Assembly: GCF_001750105.1 (NCBI RefSeq)
Contig: NZ_CP014143.1
Coordinates: 3,069,501-3,133,500 of the forward strand
DNA from: Microbulbifer aggregans
Lineage (GTDB): Bacteria; Pseudomonadota; Gammaproteobacteria; Pseudomonadales; Cellvibrionaceae
Reading direction: 5' to 3'
Length of the DNA stretch: 64,000 nucleotides
Shown piece after piece: positions 43,587 to 52,145 of this stretch. Numbering within the stretch: the stretch's first letter is position 1; each line of letters opens with the position of its first letter. The notes beneath the pieces are model-generated. The model worked only from the letters and a program-made list of their open reading frames with translations. It was not told where the DNA came from and made no database searches. A program made the position numbers and the translations under genes.

Positions 43587-45536
43587 ATGCGCGATTCCAC
43601 AGTCACCGAGGCTCCGTATGGCAGCTGGAAATCACCGATCAGTGCCGACCACCTGGTGGCCGGCAGTGTGCGCCTGGGCGAAGCCTCAGTAGCAGATGGC
43701 AGTCTCTACTGGCTGGAGTCGCGACCCGCCGAAAAGGGTCGCTCCGTGCTGGTGGAAAGCTCTGCGAGCGGTGAGCGACGGGATGTCACCCCTGCCCCCC
43801 TGAGTGTACGCGCGAAAGCCCACGAATACGGCGGCGCCAGCTACCTGGTGAGCGATGGCGTCGTGTACTTCGTGTTGGCCGATGACCAGCGCATCTACCG
43901 CATGGGCCTCCACGAACAGACACCGGAACCACTGACGCCCGAAGGGCCTTTCCGCCATGCGGACCTGCATCTGGACCGCCGCCGCAACCGCATGCTCTGC
44001 GTGCAGGAGGACTACTCCCCTTGTGCCGACGGCGGCGAAGCCCGGGCACGGATCATTGCCATCGAATTGACCAGCAGTGAACCAGCGACACCCAAGGTGC
44101 TGGCTGAAGGGGCGGACTTCTACTCGAATCCGGCCCTGAGCCCGGACGGCAACCGGCTGACCTTCCTGCGCTGGTACCACCCGGATATGCCCTGGGATGC
44201 GACACAGCTCTGCCTTGCGGAACTGGACGCCTCCGGCTCACCGGTGGCGGTGGAAGTTGTCGCTGGCGGTGAGGGGGAATCCATTTTCCAGCCCCAGTGG
44301 TCCCCTGCCGGTGAACTGTTCTTTGTCTCGGACCGCAGCAACTGGTGGAACCTCTACCGGCTCGGGGAAGAAAAACCGCTCTGGCAGCGCAAGGCGGAAT
44401 TCGCCACCCCGCAGTGGGTCTTCGGAATGTCCACCTACGGCTTTATTACTTCCGACCAGATCCTCTGCACCTTCACCGAGGATGGCCGCTGGAAGCTGGG
44501 CATGATCGACCTCAACAGTGGCAGCCATGAAGTGATCGACCAGCCCTACTGTGACATCGAGAGCGTACGCTGCGAAAGCCACAAGGCAGTGATGATTGCC
44601 GCGGCCGGCGAGCGCTTTCCGGCGGTGGTCTCCTTCGACGACCACAGCGGAAAATTCCAGCAGGTCGCCAGCAGTAACAGCGCTGACTTGCCGCAGGACA
44701 TTTTCTCCATGGCGCAGGCCATCGAGTTTCCCGCCGGGGACCGAACTGTACACGCGTTTTACTACCCGCCACACAACCCCGGCTTCAAGGCTCCCCAAGG
44801 GGATAAACCGCCCCTGATCGTTCTCAGCCACGGCGGCCCCACCGGCGCCACCTCCGCCGGCCTGAATCTCAAGATTCAGTACTGGACCAGTCGCGGCTTT
44901 GCCATTCTCGACGTGAACTATTCCGGCAGCACCGGCTACGGCCGCGCCTACCGGGATCGGCTGCGGGACAACTGGGGCGTCATGGACGTGGAAGATGTCT
45001 GCGCCGGCGCCGAATACCTGGTTTCCAGGGGGCTTGCCGATCCGGAGCGCCTGCTGATCAAAGGCGGCAGTGCCGGCGGCTATACCGTTCTCGCAGCGCT
45101 CACTTTCCACAAGACCTTCAGGGCGGGTGCCAGCCATTATGGTATTGGCGACCTGAGCACCCTGGCGCGGGACACCCACAAGTTCGAATCTCGCTACCTC
45201 GACAGACTGGTGGGCCCCTGGCCGGAAGCGGAGGAGATCTACCGGGACCGCTCCCCGATCCACCATGTGGAGGAACTGGACTGCCCGGTAATCTTCTTCC
45301 AGGGCATGGAAGACAAGGTGGTCCCACCAAACCAGGCAGAGGCCATGGTCAAGGCATTGCGCCAGCAGGGCATCCCGGTGGCATACGTTACCTTTCCTGA
45401 CGAGGGGCACGGTTTCCGAGGCGCGGACAGCATCAAGATGGCCCTTGAAGGCGAGCTGGAATTCTACAGCCGCATATTCCGCTTTCCGCTGGCCGAGCCG
45501 GGCCCCGGCATTACCATCGACAACCTGGACGAGTAG
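43587..45536 (+). CDS. S9 prolyl-oligopeptidase-family peptidase, cytoplasmic
   Basis: 649 residues without a signal peptide. N-terminal beta-propeller-type region with LSPDGNRLTFLRWYHPDMPWDATQL and QPQWSPAGELFFVSDRSNWWNLYR. The C-terminal alpha/beta-hydrolase has LIVLSHGGPTGATSAG, LDVNYSGSTGYGRAYRDRL, the nucleophile LIKGGSAGGYTVLAAL (Ser in GSAGG), EDKVVPPNQAEAMV (Asp/Glu) and FPDEGHGFRGADS (His). It hydrolyses short peptides or acylated peptides. The stop lies three bases before greB, so both may share a transcript. Confidence 0.9.
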   Translation: MRDSTVTEAPYGSWKSPISADHLVAGSVRLGEASVADGSLYWLESRPAEKGRSVLVESSASGERRDVTPAPLSVRAKAHEYGGASYLVSDGVVYFVLADDQRIYRMGLHEQTPEPLTPEGPFRHADLHLDRRRNRMLCVQEDYSPCADGGEARARIIAIELTSSEPATPKVLAEGADFYSNPALSPDGNRLTFLRWYHPDMPWDATQLCLAELDASGSPVAVEVVAGGEGESIFQPQWSPAGELFFVSDRSNWWNLYRLGEEKPLWQRKAEFATPQWVFGMSTYGFITSDQILCTFTEDGRWKLGMIDLNSGSHEVIDQPYCDIESVRCESHKAVMIAAAGERFPAVVSFDDHSGKFQQVASSNSADLPQDIFSMAQAIEFPAGDRTVHAFYYPPHNPGFKAPQGDKPPLIVLSHGGPTGATSAGLNLKIQYWTSRGFAILDVNYSGSTGYGRAYRDRLRDNWGVMDVEDVCAGAEYLVSRGLADPERLLIKGGSAGGYTVLAALTFHKTFRAGASHYGIGDLSTLARDTHKFESRYLDRLVGPWPEAEEIYRDRSPIHHVEELDCPVIFFQGMEDKVVPPNQAEAMVKALRQQGIPVAYVTFPDEGHGFRGADSIKMALEGELEFYSRIFRFPLAEPGPGITIDNLDE

Positions 45537-45539
45537 ATC

Positions 45540-46052
45540 ATGGGCAGAGGCATGGGCAGATGGAGACCACCGCGTCCCCGCGGCTCCCGTTACATCACAC
45601 CCGAGGGCGCACGGCGTATGCGCGAGGAAGTCAAACATCTCTGGGAGGTGGAGCGTCCGCGGGTGACCAATGCCGTCAGCGAGGCGGCGAAGCTCGGCGA
45701 CCGGTCGGAGAACGCAGACTATATCTACGGCAAGAAGCGCCTGCGCGAGATTGACAGCCGCGTGCGCTTTCTCACCAAGCGGCTTGAAGAAATCACCGTG
45801 GTCGACCGCGCGCCCGACGAGCGTGAAAAAGTCTTTTTTGGGGCCTGGGTCAGCCTGGAGGATGATGAGGGCAATACCGTGACCTACCGCATTGTCGGTC
45901 CCGATGAATTCGACGTGAAGCAGGGGCTGATCTCCATGGACTCACCGGTAGCCCGGCGCCTTCTCGGCCGACGGCTCGACGATGAAGTGGACCTGAAAAC
46001 CGGGGAGGAATGGATCACCTATTACGTGGTGGAAATCCGTTACGAGGACTGA
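45540..46052 (+). CDS. greB: Transcription elongation factor GreB
   Basis: Rescues backtracked RNA polymerase by stimulating transcript cleavage. 170 residues. An N-terminal coiled coil (SRYITPEGARRMREEVKHLWEVERPRVTNAVSEAAKLGDRSENADYIYGKKRLREID) carries the conserved acidic tip DRSENADY. The C-terminal FKBP-like domain is DEFDVKQGLISMDSPVARRLLGRRLDDEVDLKTGEEWITYYVVEIRY. N-terminal Arg/Pro-rich extension of about 15 residues. Confidence 0.97.
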   Translation: MGRGMGRWRPPRPRGSRYITPEGARRMREEVKHLWEVERPRVTNAVSEAAKLGDRSENADYIYGKKRLREIDSRVRFLTKRLEEITVVDRAPDEREKVFFGAWVSLEDDEGNTVTYRIVGPDEFDVKQGLISMDSPVARRLLGRRLDDEVDLKTGEEWITYYVVEIRYED

Positions 46053-46178
46053 CACCCATCTACCCGGGGCAGCCGATTGACCTTTTCTGCCGCCCCCAAA
46101 ATCAGTCGGACTAAGCAACACAACGACAGCAGGGCAAGCTAGAGTCCCTCTACAGGCAAAAGGTGGGGCGCCGAGCCA

Positions 46179-47984
46179 ATGACTGCACCGCGGAGGGCTG
46201 ACCGCATCAACCTGCCGGGGAACCCCAGCCGACGACGCTTCCTACGCAATCTGGGCGTCGGCCTCTTCACCACGGGATTCAATGCCGTTTTCCCAGTCTC
46301 TTCCTGGGCCCTGTCCTCGCCCCGCAATCTCCACGACGGCATCGGAGACTACGCCGCAAAGACCTACTTCGATCTTGCCTTTCGCTATACCCCGGTCGAG
46401 ATAAACGGACGCAGCGGGAGAGCAACCGCAATCAACGGCACTGTTCCCGGCCCCCTGATTCGCTGGCGTGAAGGGGATACAGTCACCATGGATGTGACCA
46501 ACCACCTGGAGGATACCAAACACGCGTCCATCCACTGGCACGGCATACTCGTGCCCTTCCGCATGGATGGCGTCCCTGGAGTCAACTTCAACGGGATACA
46601 ACCTGGCGAGACCTACCGTTATCAGTTCGAAGTAAAGCAGGCTGGCACCTACTGGTACCACAGCCATTCACGCTTCCAGGAGCAGACCGGTTCTTACGGT
46701 CCACTCATCATTGATCCGAAAGATGGCGAGCCATTCCACTACGATCGCGACCATGTGGTGGTGCTTTCAGACTGGGCCTTTACCGAACCGGAAACCCTGT
46801 TCCGTAATATCAACCTGAACCCCGAGTACTACATCTATTACAAGCGCACCGTCTTCAATTACCTGGAAGACATTCGCCGGATGGGCTTCGATGATGCTAA
46901 TGCGGAACTGCTGCCGTTTCGGCGCATGAACATGAGCCCGCGGGATCTTTCCAACGTTACCGGCTACGTCTACACCTACCTCATGAATGGCCACTCGCCG
47001 GATATGAACTGGAGCGGAAAATTCCTACCCGGGGAAACGGTCCGCCTGCGTTTTATCAACGCCTCGGCCATGAGCAACTTCGATGTGCGCATTCCGGGCC
47101 TCGACATGCAGGTTGTGATGGTGGACGGTAAAGCCGTCAAGCCGGTTTCCTGCCATGAGTTTCGCATCGGTGTGGCAGAAACCTACGATGTGCTGGTCAG
47201 GCCCAGGGATGGCAGAGCCTACACGCTGTTCGCCGAGTCACTCGATCGAAGCGGTTATGCCCGCGGAACTCTGGCACCCGAAGCGGGAATGAGTGCAGAA
47301 GTCCCACCCCTGCGCCCGGTGCCAGACCGCAAGCTGGAAGACATTGGCATGGGCATGATGAAAGGCAAATACTTCGGCGGCATGAGCGACGCCATGAAGG
47401 AAAAGCTCTACCACAAGCGAATGCAGATGCAGGACAACAGCATCCCCGGACCCAACGGCCCGATGCCGTTTCTACCGGATCGAGACAACCCCAATGTGGC
47501 GATGGTGGTAATGGATCCGCAGCACAGGCTCTCCGAACCAGGCGTGGGTCTTGGCCAAGACGGCTGGAAAGTGCTGACCTACAGCGACCTTGTCTCTGCA
47601 GAGTCCCAGCCATACACACCCGTCGTCGACCGGGAGATGACCATCAATGTCACTGCCAATATGGGACGCTTTATTTTCTCACTCGATGGAAAAAAGTTCA
47701 CCGAGCAACCGGGGCCCTATCTCTTCAAGCACAACGAGCGACTGAGGCTGTTCCTGGTCAATCACACCATGATGGAGCATCCCATGCACCTGCACGGCAT
47801 GTGGATGCAGCTGGAAAATGGCGCGCCTCATGAGGAGATTCCCTACAAACATACAATCCTGATTAAGCCCGGGGAGGCACTGTCCGTGCTGATCACGCCG
47901 ATTGAGAAAGGCGACTGGGCCTTCCACTGCCACCTGCTCTACCATATGGAAGCCGGGATGTTCCAGGTGATCCGGGTAGCCTGA
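46179..47984 (+). CDS. copA: Copper resistance multicopper oxidase CopA
   Basis: Periplasmic multicopper oxidase of 601 residues that oxidises Cu(I) and binds copper. The Tat signal is SRRRFLRNLGVGLF (residues 17-30). Copper ligands appear in HWHGILVPFRMDGV, TYWYHSHSRFQEQTG, HPMHLHGMWMQLEN and HCHLLYHMEAGMF, giving the type 1, 2 and 3 sites. A Met-rich stretch (LEDIGMGMMKGKYFGGMSDAMKEKLYHKRMQMQ) is typical of CopA. GTG/ATG choice: ATG 46179 has AAGGTGGGG upstream. Followed by copB eight bases later, so a copA-copB operon. No copC/copD in this window. Confidence 0.95.
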   Translation: MTAPRRADRINLPGNPSRRRFLRNLGVGLFTTGFNAVFPVSSWALSSPRNLHDGIGDYAAKTYFDLAFRYTPVEINGRSGRATAINGTVPGPLIRWREGDTVTMDVTNHLEDTKHASIHWHGILVPFRMDGVPGVNFNGIQPGETYRYQFEVKQAGTYWYHSHSRFQEQTGSYGPLIIDPKDGEPFHYDRDHVVVLSDWAFTEPETLFRNINLNPEYYIYYKRTVFNYLEDIRRMGFDDANAELLPFRRMNMSPRDLSNVTGYVYTYLMNGHSPDMNWSGKFLPGETVRLRFINASAMSNFDVRIPGLDMQVVMVDGKAVKPVSCHEFRIGVAETYDVLVRPRDGRAYTLFAESLDRSGYARGTLAPEAGMSAEVPPLRPVPDRKLEDIGMGMMKGKYFGGMSDAMKEKLYHKRMQMQDNSIPGPNGPMPFLPDRDNPNVAMVVMDPQHRLSEPGVGLGQDGWKVLTYSDLVSAESQPYTPVVDREMTINVTANMGRFIFSLDGKKFTEQPGPYLFKHNERLRLFLVNHTMMEHPMHLHGMWMQLENGAPHEEIPYKHTILIKPGEALSVLITPIEKGDWAFHCHLLYHMEAGMFQVIRVA

Positions 47985-47992
47985 TTGCGCTT

Positions 47993-48862
47993 ATGAAAAT
48001 GCTTACCGCTACCCTCCCTACTGTTTTTCTACTGCCGTGGCTTGTTGTGGCCCAGGAGGCTGCTCCGTCCACAGTGCCCATTCAAGCTACTGAAGATGGC
48101 ACTGAGCCAAAGCCCGAAGATTACAGAAGCCCTCCCCTGCCCCCGGAGCCCGGCCAACAAATCAGGAAAATCGCTGAAGATTCACCAGGCAAGCCACAGG
48201 AAAATTTCGGTGTTGTACCGATTCACGATAACCAGAAATTCTTTCAGGTACTGGGTAAGCGCCTCGAGTACCAAAAGGATGGCGAACTTGAAAAACAGGT
48301 CTGGGAAATCGATGCCTGGTATGGGGGCGACCACAACAAGCTATATCTCGAGTCGGAGGGGGAGCGCGAAGCCGGGGGAAAGACCGAGGCCGCCCGGCTC
48401 GAAGTCTTCTGGAATCACGCGGTTCGGCCATTCTGGGACATGCAGTTGGGAGTGCGGCACGACTTCAATCCCCGCGAGAGCCGCTCCTTTTTTGCCGGAG
48501 GTTTTCAGGGAATAGCACCCTATGGGTTCGAAACAGACCTCACCGCCTATATCAGCGAAGACGGCGATGTCTCGTGGCGGCTGGAAATCGAGCGGGGCTT
48601 TCACTTCACACAGCGGCTGGAACTGGAACCACGGCTGGAAACAGATTTCTCCTTTTCGGATGTGCCGGAATACAACATCGGTGAGGGCTTCACCGGAATT
48701 GAAGTGGGACTGAGGCTCCGTTACATGATCACCCCGAAATTCGCGCCTTATCTCGGCATTTCCTGGCAGCGCAAGATTGCTGAAACCGCAGACCGCATAG
48801 AAGCGGATGGCGGAAAGACCGAGTTCACTTTTGCCCTGGCCGGAATCCGCTTCTGGTTCTGA
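47993..48862 (+). CDS. copB: Copper resistance protein B, outer-membrane
   Basis: 289-residue outer-membrane protein paired with CopA in copper handling. Signal peptide MKMLTATLPTVFLLPWLVVAQ, then a Pro/Glu-rich linker, and DAWYGGDHNKLYLESEGEREAGGKTEAARLEVFWNHAVRPFWDMQLGVRHDFNPRESRSFFAGGFQGIAPYGFETDLTAYI. These blocks are diagnostic of CopB. The barrel ends with ...FTFALAGIRFWF. The gene is unusually poor in the Met-rich repeats seen in some CopB proteins. Confidence 0.95.
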   Translation: MKMLTATLPTVFLLPWLVVAQEAAPSTVPIQATEDGTEPKPEDYRSPPLPPEPGQQIRKIAEDSPGKPQENFGVVPIHDNQKFFQVLGKRLEYQKDGELEKQVWEIDAWYGGDHNKLYLESEGEREAGGKTEAARLEVFWNHAVRPFWDMQLGVRHDFNPRESRSFFAGGFQGIAPYGFETDLTAYISEDGDVSWRLEIERGFHFTQRLELEPRLETDFSFSDVPEYNIGEGFTGIEVGLRLRYMITPKFAPYLGISWQRKIAETADRIEADGGKTEFTFALAGIRFWF

Positions 48863-49201
48863 TCCCGTTCACCCATCAACTTGTGCAATTACCGGGGTTC
48901 CCGGAAGAAAACTGCCCCAGGGTAACAACTGCTCACTCAACCTTCTCTTTGCTGAAATGGCCTTGAGAGACGCCCGAAGTAAGCACCGGGGCGCAATGAA
49001 GAGCTATGATGAAAGATAAAGGAGAAACTTTGTCAGTGGTGCAAAAGGCCACTGACGCCTCGAGCTTCTTTTGATCAAACCTAGAGCAAAATAACGACAG
49101 GTTGGATACTTTTGCAGGCACCACTGATCAGAGCCTCTGCACCTTTACAGAACGGTTCCCAGCGCGCCGCTTCGGCAGATCTGGCCGGGCCACTTGGCAC
49201 T
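48863..49201. other. Intergenic region upstream of the MgtC/DUF4010 gene
   Basis: 339 bp without a supported gene if the GTG start at 49202 is right; the frame is open from a TTG at 49112. A hairpin GTCAGTGG...CCACTGAC (49032-49056) lies inside; no U-run follows, so its role as copB terminator is uncertain. Confidence 0.4.
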
Positions 49202-50452
49202 GTGACTGACCTGGAGACAATCACCGCCTTTGCCATTGCCCTGGGGCTCGGCTTGCTGATCGGCCTCCAGCGCGAGCGCAGTACCGACAGACTGGGTGGA
49301 ATCCGGACCTTTCCCCTGATCGCAATTTTCGGTGCACTGACAGCAGAGCTGGCCCGGGTCTTTGAGGCCCCTTGGCTGCTGCTGGTGGGCTTGTTGTGCA
49401 TGACCGTGCTTATCCTTCTCGGAAACCTGGAGCGCTTGCGCGGGGACAAGGAAAGCAGCGGCATCACCACCGAGATCACTGCGCTACTGATGTTCCTGCT
49501 CGGGGTATTTCTCGTTATCGGCGATAAGATGCTCGCCGTCGCCCTCGGCGGGACAATCGTCATCCTGCTGCACCTCAAACCGAGCATGCACCAATTTGCC
49601 AAGAAACTCCCGGAAAAGGATCTCCGGGCGATTATGCAGTTCGCGTTAATTTCCCTCATTATCCTCCCGGTTCTGCCCAATCAGACCTTCGGGCCCTACG
49701 ATGTACTGAATCCGTTCAAGATCTGGTTGCTCGTCGTACTGATCGTCGGTATTGGTCTCGGGGGCTATGCAGCTTACAAGCTAGTGGGGGCGCGAGCAGG
49801 CACGATATTGAGTGGCGTTATCGGCGGGCTTATATCGTCGACCGCCACAACCGTCAGTTATGCACGGCGAGCCCGCGAGAACCCGGGCATCTCAGATCTC
49901 GCAGCGCTGGTGATCCTGATTGCCTCCACGACGATATTTGTGCGCATGTTCGTGGAGATCGCGGTAGTCGCCCCGAGCATCGTCGTGAAGTTTATCCCAC
50001 CGCTGGCGGCACTCCTGGTAGTCAGCCTGCTGGTCTGCGCACTCGCCTATCACTTTATCGGTGAGCAAGAATATCAGATGCCAGAGCACGGCAACCCCGC
50101 AGAACTGACACCGGCGCTGATTTTTGGTGGCTTGTATGCGCTGGTCCTGGTGGCGATCGCTGCCGCGAAGGAATACTTTGGCAATCAGGGCATTTATGTG
50201 GTCGCACTGATTTCCGGGTTCACCGATGTGGATGCGATCACCCTCTCCACCGCCAATCTCGCCAATCAGGGGACGCTGACAACAGACACAGCGTGGCGCG
50301 CAATGATTATCGCCACGCTGGCCAATATGATCTTCAAAGCTGGCGCTGCGGGCATGCTGGGTGGAGGCAGACTGTTATCCCGCGTACTGATGATGTTTGC
50401 CCCAACGTTTATCGCCGGAGTGGCGGTCGTTTTTTTCTGGCCCGCGGGTTAA
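49202..50452 (+). CDS. MgtC/SapB and DUF4010 family membrane protein
   Basis: 416 residues from GTG 49202, or 446 from TTG 49112, which has an AGG nine bases before it; the start is unresolved. The first third is MgtC-like (AIALGLGLLIGLQRERSTDRLGGIRTFPLIAIFGAL, Arg/Glu-rich first cytoplasmic loop), the rest is DUF4010 (VISLIILPVLPNQTFGPYDVLNPFKIWLLVVLIVGIGLGGYAAYKLVG and LISGFTDVDAITLSTANLA). About 12 helices. Function unknown; homologues occur near metal or stress genes. Its stop overlaps the convergent unknown gene by four bases. Confidence 0.88.
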   Translation: MTDLETITAFAIALGLGLLIGLQRERSTDRLGGIRTFPLIAIFGALTAELARVFEAPWLLLVGLLCMTVLILLGNLERLRGDKESSGITTEITALLMFLLGVFLVIGDKMLAVALGGTIVILLHLKPSMHQFAKKLPEKDLRAIMQFALISLIILPVLPNQTFGPYDVLNPFKIWLLVVLIVGIGLGGYAAYKLVGARAGTILSGVIGGLISSTATTVSYARRARENPGISDLAALVILIASTTIFVRMFVEIAVVAPSIVVKFIPPLAALLVVSLLVCALAYHFIGEQEYQMPEHGNPAELTPALIFGGLYALVLVAIAAAKEYFGNQGIYVVALISGFTDVDAITLSTANLANQGTLTTDTAWRAMIIATLANMIFKAGAAGMLGGGRLLSRVLMMFAPTFIAGVAVVFFWPAG

Positions 50453-50883
50453 CGCACATCCTGTAACGCATCGCGGTATTTCTGTGGCAATCTGCCCTCA
50501 TGAAAACAGATGTTGTCGGCATCCTCGGGAATTTCGATGATTTTCGTATATTCTGTTCGACTCTCGGGGACATGGGTCGGCGCCACCTCGTACTCCGTAC
50601 CGGTATCGCTGCGGGTGGCTGTGTATCCGGAGCGATCATATCCAGCCCGGGACTGCGCGTATTCAATACGTACTCCGTGCACCTTATTCCCAGAGCTTTT
50701 TTCGAAGAATCCCACGCTCCAGTCACTGACGTCACCGGCGATGTAAACCCGCTTGACCTTGGGATACATTGCCGTGCCGCCGCCGCGGGTTTTCTGCTCC
50801 AGGTCGTAGGTGATGTACATCTCCTCTGCCCCACCCTTGTAACGAGACTCGGTCGCCTTGTATTCACGCCGCTCAGTTGTCAT
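50449..50883 (-). CDS. Protein of unknown function, 144 residues
   Basis: I do not recognise a domain. ATG 50883 starts [15 protein letters not shown]; the frame runs further upstream but overlaps the neighbour. It is Tyr/Arg/Glu-rich with alternating beta-like segments (KRVYIAGDVSDWSVGFFEKSSG, HGVRIEYAQSRAGYD) and a His/Cys near the end (ADNICFHEGRLPQKYRDAL). No signal or membrane segment. It overlaps the end of the next unknown gene by 11 bp, and its own end overlaps the MgtC/DUF4010 gene's stop by 4 bp. Confidence 0.6.
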   Translation of the reverse strand: MTTERREYKATESRYKGGAEEMYITYDLEQKTRGGGTAMYPKVKRVYIAGDVSDWSVGFFEKSSGNKVHGVRIEYAQSRAGYDRSGYTATRSDTGTEYEVAPTHVPESRTEYTKIIEIPEDADNICFHEGRLPQKYRDALQDVR

Positions 50884-51190
50884 CGCTCTCACCCCAGCTC
50901 TCGTCGTAGTCTGCATCGGTACCGATATCTTCAGCACGTCGATTGATCTTTCTGGCGGTAACGCCGAACTCTTCCTGAGCGGTGTCGCGAATCTCTTCGA
51001 TATCGTCACCGAACTTCTCTTTCCAGGCGCTACTGTGTGACAGGGTTACCAGATAACCGGCTCTGCGGTGCAGTTCAGTCAGCGCCGCGCGGGTGTCCGC
51101 ATTCTCTACATCCTCCCGGATTTTCAGCGCCAATTCATGTACATCTGTTTTGTTATCCACCGACTGGTAGATATTGCGGTCATCCGCCAT
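50873..51190 (-). CDS. Protein of unknown function, 105 residues, acidic
   Basis: ATG 51190 gives [16 protein letters not shown]...; frame is open up to 51214. Predicted mostly helical: [70 protein letters not shown]. The C-terminus is Asp/Glu-rich. Not recognised. It overlaps the downstream gene by 11 bp, so the pair is probably co-translated; a role is not evident. Confidence 0.6.
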   Translation of the reverse strand: MADDRNIYQSVDNKTDVHELALKIREDVENADTRAALTELHRRAGYLVTLSHSSAWKEKFGDDIEEIRDTAQEEFGVTARKINRRAEDIGTDADYDESWGESDDN

Positions 51191-51326
51191 AGGCCCTCCC
51201 GCTCGCTTTGCCATTAGCCGCTATGCACTAGTCGGCACAAGCCCGTCACCTCGGGGCTGCGACCGATACCCAAGCGTAATGCGCCATGCCCCCTGTCGGT
51301 ATGGTCGCAGCTATATTGGTTTCACC

Positions 51327-52043
51327 ATGAAAGAGAATAATCACCCAGCATTTCGCGCCGAGGGCCTGACCAAGGTGTACGGCAGTGGCGATACACAGGT
51401 CTTTGCCCTGCGCGGCGTAAACCTCGAAGTACCGCGGGGCGAGATGGTGGTCCTGCTGGGCCCCTCCGGCAGCGGCAAGTCCACGCTGCTCAATATTCTG
51501 GGTGGGCTGGATTCACCAACCGAGGGCCACGTCTATTTCGACCACCAGGAGCTGACCGCCTTCGACGATCGGCACCTGACCCAGTTCCGGCGCGAACACG
51601 TGGGGTTCGTGTTCCAGTTCTACAACCTGATCCCGAGCCTGACAGCGGGGGAGAATGTGGCCCTGGTGACCGAGATCGCCAGCAACCCGATGGAACCGGA
51701 ACAAGCCCTGAAACTGGTGGGCCTCGAGCAACGCATCCACCACTTCCCTGCCCAGCTGTCCGGAGGCGAACAGCAGCGTGTCGCCATCGCCCGCGCCATT
51801 GCCAAACAACCCAATGTGTTGTTTTGCGACGAGCCCACCGGCGCCCTCGACAGCAAGACCGGCATCGTGGTGTTGGAGGCGATCGCGCGGGTGAACCGGG
51901 AACTGAATACCACCACCATGGTGATTACACACAATGCGGGGATCGCGGATATGGCGGACCGGGTACTGTATATGGCGGATGGCCAGATCCAGGAGAGTCG
52001 CACCAACGAGACGCCCTGCGAACCGTCGGCCCTGAGCTGGTAG
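51327..52043 (+). CDS. ABC transporter ATP-binding protein (LolD/MacB type)
   Basis: 238 residues from ATG 51327; the frame extends upstream without similarity. Walker A is [12 protein letters not shown] (about residues 48-59), Q-loop region [19 protein letters not shown], signature [15 protein letters not shown], Walker [18 protein letters not shown]-loop [17 protein letters not shown]. The LSGGEQQR signature, with [14 protein letters not shown], is typical of LolD/MacB-type exporters with FtsX-type permeases. It is followed by such a permease and an adaptor, which form a complete exporter. Confidence 0.95.
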   Translation: MKENNHPAFRAEGLTKVYGSGDTQVFALRGVNLEVPRGEMVVLLGPSGSGKSTLLNILGGLDSPTEGHVYFDHQELTAFDDRHLTQFRREHVGFVFQFYNLIPSLTAGENVALVTEIASNPMEPEQALKLVGLEQRIHHFPAQLSGGEQQRVAIARAIAKQPNVLFCDEPTGALDSKTGIVVLEAIARVNRELNTTTMVITHNAGIADMADRVLYMADGQIQESRTNETPCEPSALSW

Positions 52044-52145
52044 CGTATCCGATGACTCGCCGAAACGTTCACTCCAGCCAGTGTCCGCTCCACGTCACCG
52101 TTCCAGGACCGGAGCGGCATCCGTTGCAGCAGGAGCCCTCTGGCC

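Noticed and set aside
44238..45638. 466-residue minus-strand open frame
   Set aside because: Antisense to the S9 peptidase and the start of greB; no recognisable motif.
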